A DNA stretch of 64,000 bases from positions 1 through 64,000 of the forward strand of contig CAZYFH010000009.1 of the NCBI GenBank assembly GCA_964646815.1. The letters run 5' to 3'. This document shows, in pieces, positions 50,343-59,957 of the stretch (the first letter of the stretch is position 1; every line of letters starts with the position of its first letter). Source of the stretch: CAZYFH01 sp964646815 (lineage in GTDB: Bacteria; Acidobacteriota; Vicinamibacteria; Vicinamibacterales; UBA8438). Made by a program: the position numbers and the translations under genes. The notes under the pieces were generated by a model. The model saw only the letters and a list, made by a program, of their open reading frames with translations. It did not search any database and was not told the DNA's origin.

Positions 50343-52115
50343 ATGATGCATCAGGCTCTCCCGATGCGCTACTTCCGCATGCTGACCAACGCGGTGCTTG
50401 CCGGCCTGTTGGCCGCGGTGTACGTGGCGATCCTGTTTCTGCAGCTGAACCCGCACCTCCCCCTTGATCCGATCCGGTTGTGGCCGTTGCTGGCGGTCGT
50501 CGTGGGCTTCTACGCGCTGCACGCCGCCGCGGCCTTCTACGCGCTCATCGTGCTGCGGCAGTTGGTGTCGCGCGAGTTGCTGTCGCCCGGCTGGCTCAGC
50601 CTGCGCCTGTTGTCGTGGCTGAGTACGGCTGCGGCAGGCGGCGCAGCGACCCTCATGTGGCTCAACCTTTTCGGCCTGCGGACGGCGCTGGCCGAGGAGA
50701 CCGCGCGCCGACTGGCGCTCGGAGCGGCGGCCATGAGCCTGTGTGCGCTGGCGTTGTTCGCGATTGCCGTCATTCACTACTCGTTCGGTAGGCGCGGTAG
50801 TGTCGTTGGTGCGTCGCTGTGCGCGCTCGCGGTAATCGCCTCGGTGACGCTGCCACTCGCCGCGCGTGGACTTTCTTACCCGCGGCCGCTCGGCAGTTAC
50901 CCACTCGACGTCGGTAGCTGGATGGTCCCGAACACCGCCACGTCGCGGGTCCGCCTGATCTCGCTCGACGGCGCATCGCTCGACTACATCTCCCTCGCGA
51001 CCAGTGAGGGCCGCCTGCCGAATCTCGGGCGCGTGCTCGACGGGGGCGCCGCGATGCACCTGGCGACGTTACGCCCGACCCAGCCCGGTCCCGTCTGGAC
51101 AGCGGTCGCGACCGGCAAGTACCCGCCCAAGCACGGCGTCATCTCTGCATCGACCTACCAGGTGGGGACGGCCCTGCCGGCGGTCGAGCTACTGCCTGAC
51201 CATTGTTTCGCCCAGGCGCTGGTCTTTCTGGGGTTTCTTCGTGAGGCGCCCGGGTCGTCCGCGTCGCTCCGCGCGCGCCCCCTGTGGAGCATTCTCAGCG
51301 GTCAAGGGGTGCCTGTCGGCATTGTTGGGTGGCCGATGACCCACCCGGTCCAGCCTGTATTGGGATTCCTCGTGAGTGACCGGTTTCACTTGATGGCCTA
51401 TCCCACCGTGGACCCCGACGCCCGCGACGCGGCGTTCCCCGCGGAGGTCGTTTCCGTCGGCGCGTGGGCGATGGAGCAGACCGAGACACCGCGTCGGGCA
51501 AGTGCGTTTCTCAGCGACGAAGCCGTCGTGACGCCACCAGCGCTTGCGCCGATCTGGCGGGATCAGGTGTACGGCGATCTCGCAGGCGCCCTGCACGCGC
51601 GCTTCGCGGACGTGCGTCTGCTCGCTGTGCGTTACCGCGGGCTGGACGTCGCTGGGCACAATTTCCTCTCACCTGGCGCCACCGATCCGTTCAGTGTCCG
51701 TGCGGATGGTGAGACCGATGAGGCAGAGCGCCTGGACCAGTTTTATCGCCACGTGGACACCGAGGTTGGAGCCGCGCTCGATGAGCTCGGTGCGGATGAC
51801 CTGCTGCTCATCGTGTCCGGGTTCGGCATGGAGCCAGTGGGCCCGGTCAAGCAGGTGCTGGCCCGGCTCGTCGGAGACCCCGCACAGGCCGGCACCCACG
51901 AGAACGCTCCGGACGGATTCATGCTGGCGTACGGAACCCGCGTCGAGGCCGGTCGGCGCATTCGTGGGTCGGTCGTCGACGTGGCGCCGACCATCCTCTA
52001 CTACCTGGGCGTGCCGGTGGCCCGGGATGTCGACGGTCTCGCCCGTACGGACATCTTCACCGCCGAGTTCACCGAGGAGCGTCCGATCGCATTCGTCCCG
52101 TCGTACGAACGGTAG
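50343..52115 (+). CDS. Membrane-bound alkaline phosphatase-superfamily phosphodiesterase
   Basis: A protein of 590 residues. The N-terminal 190 residues hold five membrane helices (FRMLTNAVLAGLLAAVYVAILFL, LWPLLAVVVGFYALHAAAAFYALIVL, RLLSWLSTAAAGGAATLMWLNLF, ALGAAAMSLCALALFAIAVIHYSF, VVGASLCALAVIASVTLPLAARG). Then a type I phosphodiesterase domain: VRLISLDGASLDYISL (metal-binding Asp), RPTQPGPVWTAVATGKYPPKHGVI with a nucleophile-type residue, VRYRGLDVAGHNFLSPGATDPF, LIVSGFGMEP and GTHENAPDGFMLAYG. Might hydrolyse or transfer phosphate esters of envelope molecules; no specific substrate can be given. Confidence 0.85.
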   Translation: MMHQALPMRYFRMLTNAVLAGLLAAVYVAILFLQLNPHLPLDPIRLWPLLAVVVGFYALHAAAAFYALIVLRQLVSRELLSPGWLSLRLLSWLSTAAAGGAATLMWLNLFGLRTALAEETARRLALGAAAMSLCALALFAIAVIHYSFGRRGSVVGASLCALAVIASVTLPLAARGLSYPRPLGSYPLDVGSWMVPNTATSRVRLISLDGASLDYISLATSEGRLPNLGRVLDGGAAMHLATLRPTQPGPVWTAVATGKYPPKHGVISASTYQVGTALPAVELLPDHCFAQALVFLGFLREAPGSSASLRARPLWSILSGQGVPVGIVGWPMTHPVQPVLGFLVSDRFHLMAYPTVDPDARDAAFPAEVVSVGAWAMEQTETPRRASAFLSDEAVVTPPALAPIWRDQVYGDLAGALHARFADVRLLAVRYRGLDVAGHNFLSPGATDPFSVRADGETDEAERLDQFYRHVDTEVGAALDELGADDLLLIVSGFGMEPVGPVKQVLARLVGDPAQAGTHENAPDGFMLAYGTRVEAGRRIRGSVVDVAPTILYYLGVPVARDVDGLARTDIFTAEFTEERPIAFVPSYER

Positions 52116-52143
52116 AGGGTCAACGCCCGCGCCCCATTTAGGA

Positions 52144-52172
52144 TTGACCTGCGTGCCCGCCGTCGCTAGGAT
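52144..52172 (+). promoter_or_regulatory. Promoter of the pyrR-pyrB-pyrC operon
   Basis: TTGACC (52144-52149), a spacer of 17 bases and TAGGAT (52167-52172), about 140 bases before pyrR. In the transcribed leader, CTCTTTAAGAG near 52180 is a perfect palindrome, and GAGGTGCCTC near 52213 is another short hairpin. No clear PyrR-type anti-antiterminator was seen. Confidence 0.55.
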
Positions 52173-52310
52173 CGTTGCAACTCTTTAAGAGTGGCCCGGT
52201 GAGGTCGCGAAGAGGTGCCTCGTGAGTCCGTCCTCGATACCAGCCCGATTCCGCGCGTTCCCAGACTCGTTGTCCCGTCGGCGCCGATCAGTTCGTCATG
52301 TGAGGGTCCG

Positions 52311-52898
52311 ATGCCGGTCGTGATGGAGGCCGACCGCATCGCGCGCACGCTCCTGCGGATCGCGCACGAAGTGGTCGAGCGCAATCGCGGGGTGGGCGAC
52401 GTGGCGCTCGTCGGTATTCGCACGCGTGGCGTCCCCATCGCCCAGCGACTCGCCCGCAACCTCGTCGACATCGCCGGGCACGTGGTGCCCACCGGCAACC
52501 TCGACATCACCCTCTATCGCGACGACCTGATGCGTCATCCGGTCGGGCCGCAGCCGGTGTTGCGCCGGACGGAGATCCCGTTCTCGATCGACGACCGTCG
52601 GATTCTACTAGTCGATGACGTGCTGTATACGGGGCGGACGATCCGGGCCGCGCTCGACGCGCTCATCGACTTCGGCCGTCCCCGGAGCATTCAGCTCGTC
52701 GTGCTCGTCGACCGCGGACATCGGGAGCTGCCGATCAAAGCCGACTACGTGGGCAAGAACCTGCCGACCTCGCTCGGTCAGAGCGTGCAGGTGCGTCTCG
52801 CGGAGATCGACGGCGTCGACGAGGTAATCCTGGACGATATCTCCGATCGCGACCTCGCGGCCACGGCCCCGCCTGATCTTCGCGAGGAGCGCGCATGA
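52311..52898 (+). CDS. pyrR: Bifunctional pyr regulator / uracil phosphoribosyltransferase PyrR
   Basis: A protein of 195 residues from ATG 52311 (52323 also possible). Motifs: ADRIARTLLRIAHEVVERN, VALVGIRTRGVPIAQRLA, GNLDITLYRDDL and the PRPP site ILLVDDVLYTGRTIRAALDAL; RVQVRLAEIDGVDEV-like end. In Firmicutes PyrR binds pyr mRNA to control attenuation; here it heads the operon with pyrB and pyrC. pyrB overlaps its end by four bases (ATGA). Confidence 0.93.
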   Translation: MPVVMEADRIARTLLRIAHEVVERNRGVGDVALVGIRTRGVPIAQRLARNLVDIAGHVVPTGNLDITLYRDDLMRHPVGPQPVLRRTEIPFSIDDRRILLVDDVLYTGRTIRAALDALIDFGRPRSIQLVVLVDRGHRELPIKADYVGKNLPTSLGQSVQVRLAEIDGVDEVILDDISDRDLAATAPPDLREERA

Positions 52899-53887
52899 GC
52901 GTTGCGGCGGATTTGGCGGGTGCGGTGCGGGACGCGACGGCCGAGACTCCGCGCGTGCGATCGAAGCACCTCCTGAGTGTGGCGGACCTGACCCGTGATG
53001 AGGTCGGGCTCATCCTCGACACGGCGGAGGCAATGAAAGAGATCGGTACCCGCCGCATCAAGAAAGTACCGACCCTCCGAGGGCAAACGGTCGTTAACCT
53101 GTTCTTCGAGCCGAGCACGCGCACGCGGACGTCGTTCGAAATCGCCGAGAAACGGCTCAGCGCCGACACGTTGAGTATCGCTGGGGTGACGTCGAGCATC
53201 ACCAAGGGAGAGACGCTCGCAGATACGGCGCGCACTCTCGAAGCGATGGCGCCGGACCTGATCGTGGTCCGGCACTCGTCATCGGGCGCCTGTCATCTGC
53301 TGGCTGACAGCTGCAACGCGCGCGTGATCAATGCCGGCGACGGCATGCACGAGCACCCGACCCAGGCGCTGCTCGACGCCTTCACGATTCGCGAGCACAA
53401 GGTGAGCGTCGAGGGCCTCAAGGTCGCCATCGTCGGCGACCTGTTGCACAGCCGGGTGTTACGGTCGAACATCATCCTCCTGCGCGCGCTCGGCGCCGAG
53501 GTGTGGGTGTGTGGTCCTGCCACGCTCATGCCACCCCGCATCGAGCGGTTCGGTGTGCACGCCACGACACGCGTCGACCGGGCGGTCGCCGACGCCGACG
53601 TCGTGATGCTGCTTCGGGTGCAGCTCGAGCGGATGCACGGGCATTTCGTCCCATCGTTGCGCGAGTACTTCAAGATGTTCGGGATGACGGCCGAGCGACT
53701 GCGCCGCGCGAAGCCGGATGCCATCATCATGCACCCGGGTCCGATGAACCGCGGGGTTGAGATCGCCTCCGACGTTGCCGATGGGCCAGATTCGGTCATC
53801 CTCGAACAGGTGGCGAACGGGGTCGCCGTCCGGATGGCCGTGCTTTACCTGGTGGCCGGCGTCGACGGTGACGAGAGGACGCCGTGA
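52895..53887 (+). CDS. pyrB: Aspartate carbamoyltransferase catalytic subunit
   Basis: A protein of 330 residues. The carbamoyl-phosphate motif FFEPSTRTRTSFEIAEKRL is complete, and aspartate-domain residues are in MHEHPTQALLDAFTIREHK, VAIVGDLLHSRVLRSNI, MLLRVQLERMHGHFVPSLREY and IIMHPGPMNRGVEI. No regulatory subunit gene pyrI was found. It is co-translated with pyrR and pyrC (four-base overlaps at both ends). Confidence 0.97.
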   Translation: MSVAADLAGAVRDATAETPRVRSKHLLSVADLTRDEVGLILDTAEAMKEIGTRRIKKVPTLRGQTVVNLFFEPSTRTRTSFEIAEKRLSADTLSIAGVTSSITKGETLADTARTLEAMAPDLIVVRHSSSGACHLLADSCNARVINAGDGMHEHPTQALLDAFTIREHKVSVEGLKVAIVGDLLHSRVLRSNIILLRALGAEVWVCGPATLMPPRIERFGVHATTRVDRAVADADVVMLLRVQLERMHGHFVPSLREYFKMFGMTAERLRRAKPDAIIMHPGPMNRGVEIASDVADGPDSVILEQVANGVAVRMAVLYLVAGVDGDERTP

Positions 53888-55206
53888 GCGATCGCGCGGT
53901 TCTCTTGACGGGCGGCCGTGTCATTGACCCAGTGCAGGGGGTCGACGGTCTTCACGACGTGCGTGTGGAGAACGGAATGATCGCGGCCGTCGGGAAAGAC
54001 TTGCCGGCGGACGGTGCCGCAACCGTCCAACTGGCCGCCGGCTGGGTGGTCTGTCCTGGATTCCTCGATATGCACGTGCATCTCCGGGAACCCGGGCAGG
54101 AGCATAAGGAGACTATCGCGAGCGGCGTGGCCTCGGCGGTTGCCGGCGGGTTCGTTGCTGTGGCGTGCATGCCCAACACCGATCCCGTCAATGACCATGC
54201 CGGCGTGACCGAGGAAATCGTGCGCAAGGCGGCGGCAGCGAAACTCGCGCACGTCTTCCCGATCGGAGCAGTGACCGCCGGGTCGAGGGGCGAGCGCCTG
54301 TCCGAAATTCGCGAACTGCGCGCCGCTGGCTGTGTGGCCGTGTCCGACGATGGCCATCCTGTCGCCGACGCCTTGATGATGCGGCGGGCGCTCGAATACG
54401 TGTCGATGTTCGATATGCCGGTCATCAATCACTGCGAGGACCCGTCGCTCAAGGGGAATGGTGTCGCGCATGAAGGCTATCGCGCCACTGAGCTCGGCCT
54501 GCGAGGCATTCCTGGCGCCGCCGAAGCGGTGATGGTCGAGCGTGACGTCAGCCTGAGCGAACTCTCCGGAGGGGCGGTGCACATCGCGCACATGAGTGCG
54601 CGCGAGTCGTTGCGCGCCGTCCGATCCGGGAAGGATCGCGGCGTCCAGGTTACGTGCGAGGTGACACCCCATCACTTGATACTGACCGACGAGGAGCTCG
54701 CCTACGACACCAACTTCAAGATGAACCCGCCGCTGCGCGCCGTCGCCGATCGCGACGCGATGCTGGAGGGCCTGGCCGATGGCAGCATCGACGCGATCGC
54801 CACCGACCACGCCCCGCATCATGCGGACGAGAAGGCCGTCGAGTTCGACCGTGCGCCCTTTGGTATTATCGGTCTCGAAACCGCCGTTTCGCTCGCCCTG
54901 GACCGTCTCGTGCATCGTGACGTTGTGTCGTTGAACAGACTTGTCGAGCTGCTGGCGCCGAACCCGGCGCGGATCCTGCGGGTCGACGGCGGCACGCTGG
55001 CGCCAGGCTCGGCTGCGAATATTACGATCCTGGCGCCTGACGCGACGGTTGAGATCGCGGCCGCTCGCTTCCGGTCGAAGGCGCGAAACACACCGTTCGA
55101 CGGATGGCGGCTCCGCGGCGCAGTCGCGGCAACCTTCGTCGGTGGTCGCGCGGTGTACACCAACGACGCGGTACCGGGGGCTGGCGACCTCGCGGCGGTG
55201 CCGTGA
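53884..55206 (+). CDS. pyrC: Dihydroorotase
   Basis: A protein of 440 residues. Metal ligands in VCPGFLDMHVHLREPGQEHKETI, then CMPNTDPVNDHAGV, MPVINHCEDPSLKGNG, HIAHMSARESLRAV, VTCEVTPHHLILTDEEL and IDAIATDHAPHHADEKAVEFDRAPFGIIGLETAV. Class I dihydroorotase, closing carbamoyl aspartate to dihydroorotate. It overlaps pyrB and the next gene by four bases each. Confidence 0.97.
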   Translation: MSDRAVLLTGGRVIDPVQGVDGLHDVRVENGMIAAVGKDLPADGAATVQLAAGWVVCPGFLDMHVHLREPGQEHKETIASGVASAVAGGFVAVACMPNTDPVNDHAGVTEEIVRKAAAAKLAHVFPIGAVTAGSRGERLSEIRELRAAGCVAVSDDGHPVADALMMRRALEYVSMFDMPVINHCEDPSLKGNGVAHEGYRATELGLRGIPGAAEAVMVERDVSLSELSGGAVHIAHMSARESLRAVRSGKDRGVQVTCEVTPHHLILTDEELAYDTNFKMNPPLRAVADRDAMLEGLADGSIDAIATDHAPHHADEKAVEFDRAPFGIIGLETAVSLALDRLVHRDVVSLNRLVELLAPNPARILRVDGGTLAPGSAANITILAPDATVEIAAARFRSKARNTPFDGWRLRGAVAATFVGGRAVYTNDAVPGAGDLAAVP

Positions 55207-56102
55207 CACCGGCGCTCCCCGCGGCGGCCAGGCCCGCGCTCAACGATCTCTACGACCGATTTGAACGGCGTCGTGACGTCGCCGATCCCGTTCATCGCGT
55301 GCGCGGATATGCGGACCCCGCCGACCAGGAGGTGGTCGGATTCTGCGCCGCGGCGCTGGCCTTCGGGAGGGTCGCTAGCGTTCTGCGGTCCGTCGACGCG
55401 CTCCTCGCGGCGATGGGACCGTCGCCGGCCGGGTTCGTGCGGCACTTCAATCCGGCGCGCGATCACGCGGGGATCGGCGGGATTACCCACCGCTGGACTC
55501 GGGGGGTCGATCTGGTGGCGCTCCTGTGGATTCTCCGTCAGATGATCGAGCAGCGGGGCTCACTGGAAGGCTTCTTCCTGGACGGCTACCGGCCGGACGC
55601 CGCCGACGTCGCCCCGGCGCTCGAATCGTTTTGCGGACGTGCCGTGACGATGAACGTCGACAAGATCTACGGCTCCGACCCCCGCCGCGGCGTTGCCTAC
55701 TTCTTTCCGCGCCCGTCGAGGGGGAGCGGGTGCAAACGCATCAACCTGTTTCTGCGCTGGATGGTTCGGCGCGATCGGCTCGACCTCGGCGCGTGGCGTC
55801 GTGTCAACCCCGCGAAACTCATCGTGCCGCTCGACACCCACGTAATCCGTGTGAGCCAATGCCTGCGGCTGACCCGCTATCGAAGTCCGGGATGGGCCAT
55901 GGCGCGCGAGATCACCGCGTCCCTTCGACGCTTCGACGGGGCCGACCCCGTCAAGTACGACTTTGCCCTTTGCCACCTCGGGATGATGGAGGCGTGCGGG
56001 TTCAATCAGCCACACCGAGACGCGCGTTGTCCGCTGCGGGGGTTCTGCCAACCACGTCCGCGTACACCGCGACGGTCTCGTCGACCATCCGTGCCGCGCT
56101 GA
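55203..56102 (+). CDS. TIGR02757/DUF2400 family protein
   Basis: A protein of 299 residues starting at GTG 55203, overlapping the pyrC stop. Family motifs: LNDLYDRFERRRDVADPVHRVRGYADPADQEVVGFCAAALAFGRVASVLRSVDALLAAMG, FFPRPSRGSGCKRINLFLRWMVRRDRLDLGAWRRVNPAKLIVPLDTHVIRVSQCLRLTRYRSPGWAMAREITASLRRFDGADPVKYDFALCHLGM. This looks like a helix-hairpin-helix/iron-sulfur DNA-glycosylase-like fold, and the end has Cys residues (CPLRGFCQP). Function unknown. The end overlaps the minus-strand glycosyltransferase by about 100 bases. Confidence 0.85.
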   Translation: MTPALPAAARPALNDLYDRFERRRDVADPVHRVRGYADPADQEVVGFCAAALAFGRVASVLRSVDALLAAMGPSPAGFVRHFNPARDHAGIGGITHRWTRGVDLVALLWILRQMIEQRGSLEGFFLDGYRPDAADVAPALESFCGRAVTMNVDKIYGSDPRRGVAYFFPRPSRGSGCKRINLFLRWMVRRDRLDLGAWRRVNPAKLIVPLDTHVIRVSQCLRLTRYRSPGWAMAREITASLRRFDGADPVKYDFALCHLGMMEACGFNQPHRDARCPLRGFCQPRPRTPRRSRRPSVPR

Positions 56103-57132
56103 AGCGAGCGCGGGCCCGCTCTCGTCCGGCATCACCGTACGCGCGCCGAAGCGTCTGGTCGCCGAGCAGGCGCACGACGGCGGCCGCGAGGCGAACTGGA
56201 TCGCGCACCGGCACGAGCAAACCGGTCTCGCCATCGACGACGCTCTCGGGAATCCCACCGGCGCGCGTGGCGACCACGGCGCCGCCACAGGCCATCGCAT
56301 CGAGCACCGACGTGCCGAGGCCCTCGGTCACGGAGCTCATCACGAACAGGTCGAACCCCTTGAGCAGGGAGAGGACGTCCGGCCGGAACCCGGTGAGGAT
56401 GACATGGCGTTGGAGGTCGAGACGCTTAATCTGCCTGGTGAGGTTCGCCTGCAGCTCACCCGCACCCACGATGAGGAAACGCGCGTCCGGAACCTCGCGC
56501 ACGACCCTGGAGGCGGCGTCAATCAGATAGCGCTGGCCCTTGTGGGGGACGAGCGCTGCGATGTTGCCGACGATCGGCGCACCGCGTGGAAGCCAGAACT
56601 CGCGATGGACGTCGAGCAGCGGCGCGGCTGCGATGTGGTCGAGATCAATGCCCTCGTGCACCACCGTCGTGCATGGGGCAGGCACGCCGTCGTCGATCAG
56701 GATGCGGCGAATAGCGCTGGAAGCGCAGATGAAGCGATCGACCTGTCGATACTTCCAGCGGGAGAAGGCATTGCGGCGGACGTGGAAATCGACCCGGCGA
56801 GAGGCCGCGAAGCGCACGGCGAGCAACTCACCGCCGAGCGACAATGCCAGCGAGGTGACCGCCACCGCGTGGGCGTCGTGGGCGTGGACGACGTCCGGCG
56901 CGAGCTGTCGGACAAGCCGGGAGAGTCGCCAGGCCGCGTGCAGATCGACTTCGCTCTTCGGCGCCAGCGCGTAGAGGTCCGGACCCTCGGAGGCACGCCG
57001 ATAGAGCTCCCCCCGCGGGTGCGCGACCAGTGCGGCCCGGAGACCGCGCGCCCGGAGCCCCAGGACGGTCAGCCACACCTGGCGTTGCCCGCCACGCCAG
57101 GTCAGCGCCGTGTCGATGTGGATCGAGAACAT
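56002..57132 (-). CDS. Glycosyltransferase family 4
   Basis: A protein of 376 residues from ATG 57132 (ATG 57159 is an alternative). GT-B fold: FSIHIDTALTWRGGQRQVWLTVLGLRARG, DVVHAHDAHAVAVTSLAL, VHEGIDLDHIAAAPLL, IVGNIAALVPHKGQRYLIDAASRVV, FLIVGAGELQANL, FDLFVMSSVTEGLGTSVLDAMACGGAVVATRAGGIPESVVDGETGLLVP (the E-x7-E motif). Transfers a sugar from a nucleotide sugar, probably for LPS or another surface glycan. The next gene upstream is a GT2 enzyme in the same direction. Confidence 0.93.
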   Translation of the reverse strand: MFSIHIDTALTWRGGQRQVWLTVLGLRARGLRAALVAHPRGELYRRASEGPDLYALAPKSEVDLHAAWRLSRLVRQLAPDVVHAHDAHAVAVTSLALSLGGELLAVRFAASRRVDFHVRRNAFSRWKYRQVDRFICASSAIRRILIDDGVPAPCTTVVHEGIDLDHIAAAPLLDVHREFWLPRGAPIVGNIAALVPHKGQRYLIDAASRVVREVPDARFLIVGAGELQANLTRQIKRLDLQRHVILTGFRPDVLSLLKGFDLFVMSSVTEGLGTSVLDAMACGGAVVATRAGGIPESVVDGETGLLVPVRDPVRLAAAVVRLLGDQTLRRAYGDAGRERARARFSAARMVDETVAVYADVVGRTPAADNARLGVAD

Positions 57133-57221
57133 GTCGGAGTTCTCCGAGCACACTACCATCCGGGCGCAGCCGTGTCGCTGATCGTGGCATCGGGTTTGCC
57201 TGCCACCAACGGGTGCCGGGG

Positions 57222-57980
57222 TCAGGGTTCGCGGGTGCCGCCGCGTTGCAGCTCCCAGAGCTTCGCGAACTTGAGGAACACGTAGTAGGAATTCAAGACA
57301 GATACGATCAGCCCAGGACGTCCGTCGAGGATGCCTCGTCGCGCGACATAGTTGCGCAGAAGGGCAAGCGGAGGATGAGCCACGAGGTCGAGCCACCCCG
57401 TGCGTCGCCCTTCGGCGAGCATCTGGTCGGCGGCCAGGGTCGTATAGCGATCGATCGTCGCCAGGTGATGCGAGACGTCGCGATAGGCGCGGTGCTCAAT
57501 CTCCGCGCGGAGACGACCCACCTGGCCGTCGACGCTGACCGATTCGTGTACGCGACGGCTGTTCCACCGGGCGACGCGCCGGTCGTAGAGCCGCAGCTGA
57601 GGGTCCGGATACCAGTCGGTCGTGCGAATCCACCGATCGAGGTAGCGCGTCACGCGCGGGATCCGGTATCCGCGATGGGCTGGCCCGGTATCGAACAACG
57701 CCCGCAACTCGATGGCCAGCTCCCTGGACACGCGTTCGTCAGCGTCGAGCGAGAGCACCCAGTCGTGCTCCGCTAGTGTCGTGGCGAAGTTCTTCTGTGC
57801 GCCGTAGCCTTCCCACGCGTGGGTCACCACGCGGTCGGTGTATTGCTTGGCGATGGAAATCGTGCCGTCGATGCTTCCCGAGTCGACGACCACGAGGTCG
57901 TCGACCCACCGGACCGAATCGAGCGCGGCACTGATGTTCTCGGCTTCGTTCTTCGTGATGATGACGACCGAAAGCTTCAT
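57222..57980 (-). CDS. Glycosyltransferase family 2 (WaaE/KdtX-like)
   Basis: A protein of 252 residues. GT-A motifs: KLSVVIITKNEAENISAALDSVRWVDDLVVVDSGSIDGTISIAKQY, and the metal-binding WVLSLDADERVS. RIPRVTRYLDRWIRTTDWYPDPQLRLYDRRVARWNSRRVHESV and the end with GRPGLIVSVLNSYYVFLKFAKLWE are typical of WaaE/KdtX-type LPS-core transferases. It may add a sugar to LPS core. Start at the ATG at 57980, giving LSVVIIT in place; an ATG 12 bases earlier is possible. Confidence 0.92.
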   Translation of the reverse strand: MKLSVVIITKNEAENISAALDSVRWVDDLVVVDSGSIDGTISIAKQYTDRVVTHAWEGYGAQKNFATTLAEHDWVLSLDADERVSRELAIELRALFDTGPAHRGYRIPRVTRYLDRWIRTTDWYPDPQLRLYDRRVARWNSRRVHESVSVDGQVGRLRAEIEHRAYRDVSHHLATIDRYTTLAADQMLAEGRRTGWLDLVAHPPLALLRNYVARRGILDGRPGLIVSVLNSYYVFLKFAKLWELQRGGTREP

Positions 57981-57996
57981 CGCCTCGCGCACTCTA

Positions 57997-59736
57997 TCAC
58001 CATCGTCGGCTGTCCACTCTGGGGACGCCGCGGGCGGGGGTCTGACTGGCCCCAGGCGTCAGTGTGCCCATGGTCGTCGGTGCGACACCGCCGACCGGCG
58101 CGCCCACGCCCAGCCCGCCACCGCTGAGTGGGACCTCCTGCACGGCTTTGAAGTCGACGAGCGACTTGATGTAATCGTGGATGGCCTGTAACTCTCGGTT
58201 CCGCGACTGGGTGAGGTCGCGCTGTGCCTGGAAGACGAGGAAGGTCGTCGACATGGCGACATCGAACTCCTTCTGCTCGGCCTCGAGTCGCCGCTCGGCC
58301 AACTGGCGTGCGATGCGTGTGGCATCCACTCGTTGCAGGCTCGTGGATACACGTCGGCCGACCTCGCGCACGTCGCCGGTCACGCCTACCTCGATCTCGA
58401 GAAGGCGGGCTTCCGTCTGCGATTGTTCGAGTCGCGCGCGCGCGAAGTTCGCGTCAGCGGTGCTCCGGCCCAGCGGGTAGCCGATCGTGACACCCACGCT
58501 CCACGTCGGAAAGCTGTTCGAGAAGAGATCCCCCACGACCTTCGAGAAGGCGCGCTCTTCGTGCCAGACGATGGGGCCCGGGAAGCCGTCGCCGCGGATG
58601 AACTCCGTGCCGCCGAGGCCCGTCAGCGAGTAGTAGACTTGCACATTGACGTCTGGAAGTCGCTGATTCGAAAAGTAGACGATGTTGACGTTGGTGTTGG
58701 TTATTTCGCCGCGCAATTGATCCAGGTCGGTGTGCTGGTCCAGCGCGGTGCGGATAGCCTCATCCACATCGACCTCGCGAGCGCGCAGCAGCGGCTCGTC
58801 GGTCGGTTCGATCCGCACAAACCAGAAATCTTCGGCCGCGGGATGGAGAATCAGCGTCCGCAGGACGTCCTCGGCCTGTTTGATCGCCGTTTCGGCGACG
58901 ATGACCGCTTCTTCGTTCCGCGCCACCTCCGCTTCGGCCTCGACGATGTCGATGGGTGCCATGGTGCCGACTTCTATCCGCGCACGGTTGTTCCGCAACG
59001 ACTCCTCGGCGAGCGCGAGTGACTGCTGCTGCACCTCCAGGGACGAGATGGCGAACACCAGGTCCCAGTAGGCGTTTCGCACGTTGCGCTCGGTCGACAC
59101 GACGGTCTGGCGAAGGCCGACATCTGCGATCTCCCGATTCGTCGTCGCTACATCCACCCGCTGCCGGGCGGTGTCAATCGAGAAGTGCCGGAGTACGGGT
59201 TGGGTGTAGGACAGCCGCATGTTGGACTGCAGGATCGGGTCAAACGAGCTGAAGAGATTCGTGGTGCTCGAGCGCGACCCGTCCCACCCGACCGTGTACA
59301 TCCCGCCCGCCCACGGCATCTGCTGGTTCACGGTGAACGCTTTGTCGAACAGCTTGTCGATGATTTGATCTTCACCTCCGGCCAGGAAACTCGCTGCCGG
59401 GTTTGTCGCGTTGTTGCGTAGCACGTCGACGGAGAGGTTGGGGAGTCAGGCCGAGCGCGCGTCCGCCACGACCATGTCCTGGATCTGTGGGTTGAATCGC
59501 TGGGACCGGATACCGAAGTTGTACTCGAGGGAGAGTTCGACCGCCTCGTTGATCGACACAGGCCGGACCGGCTGGCCCGACCCCGCTTGTATGGCGGGCG
59601 TCGGCAGGATTACCCCCGCGGTCGGGGCGGCATCGATGCGGCCCAGGATCGGCCCCTGGGCGTTGACGGTCGTCCCCGCCGCGAGAGGCACGACGGGCAT
59701 GCGCATCGCGATAGACGTGGTGGATTGCAGGTTCAT
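57997..59736 (-). pseudogene. TolC-family outer-membrane efflux protein interrupted by one in-frame TGA
   Basis: From ATG 59736 (GGAGAAGG upstream) the frame codes 96 residues (SINEAVELSLEYNFGIRSQRFNPQIQDMVVADARSA), then meets TGA at 59448-59446, and continues in the same frame for over 480 residues: LPNLSVDVLRNNATNPAASFLAG, MRLSYTQPVLRHFSIDTARQRVDVATTNREIADVGLRQTVVSTERNVRNAYWDLVFAISSLEVQQQSLALAEESLRNNRARIEVGTMAPIDIVEAEAEVARNEEAVIVAETAIKQAEDVLRTLI and VGVTIGYPLGRSTADANFARARLEQSQTEARLLEIEV. These are the alpha-helical barrel repeats of TolC/OEP. The TGA stands where family members have Trp (AWLPN-like), one G-to-A change. The N-terminus lacks a convincing signal peptide. Confidence 0.87.
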
Positions 59737-59957
59737 GACGTCCTTCTCCGTTGCCTGAGAGACGTACCGTTAGACGCCGGTGGGGCGGCGTCGCTGGCGC
59801 GTCCGAGTGGACAGGCGGTGGGTCCCGTGGCCCTCGAGTAGACGGACGGGCACTGCTGGAGGCGCGTTGCGCGACTGTATACTGGCGCCGTTCGTGGCCG
59901 GCAGACCGCGGCGGGTCGCGTACTCCACCCTCGGATCCATGGCGCTTGGGTGGGCTA

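Noticed and set aside
53845..55209. Long antisense frame opposite pyrC (454 codons)
   Set aside because: Same cause; pyrC has all catalytic motifs and the antisense product has none.
59446..59448. TGA read as Trp (alternative code), suggested by TGA at Trp positions in two genes
   Set aside because: TGA is the normal stop in many intact genes here (ruvA, cdaA, pyrB, cdsA and others), so recoding is excluded; nonsense mutation or base error is simpler.
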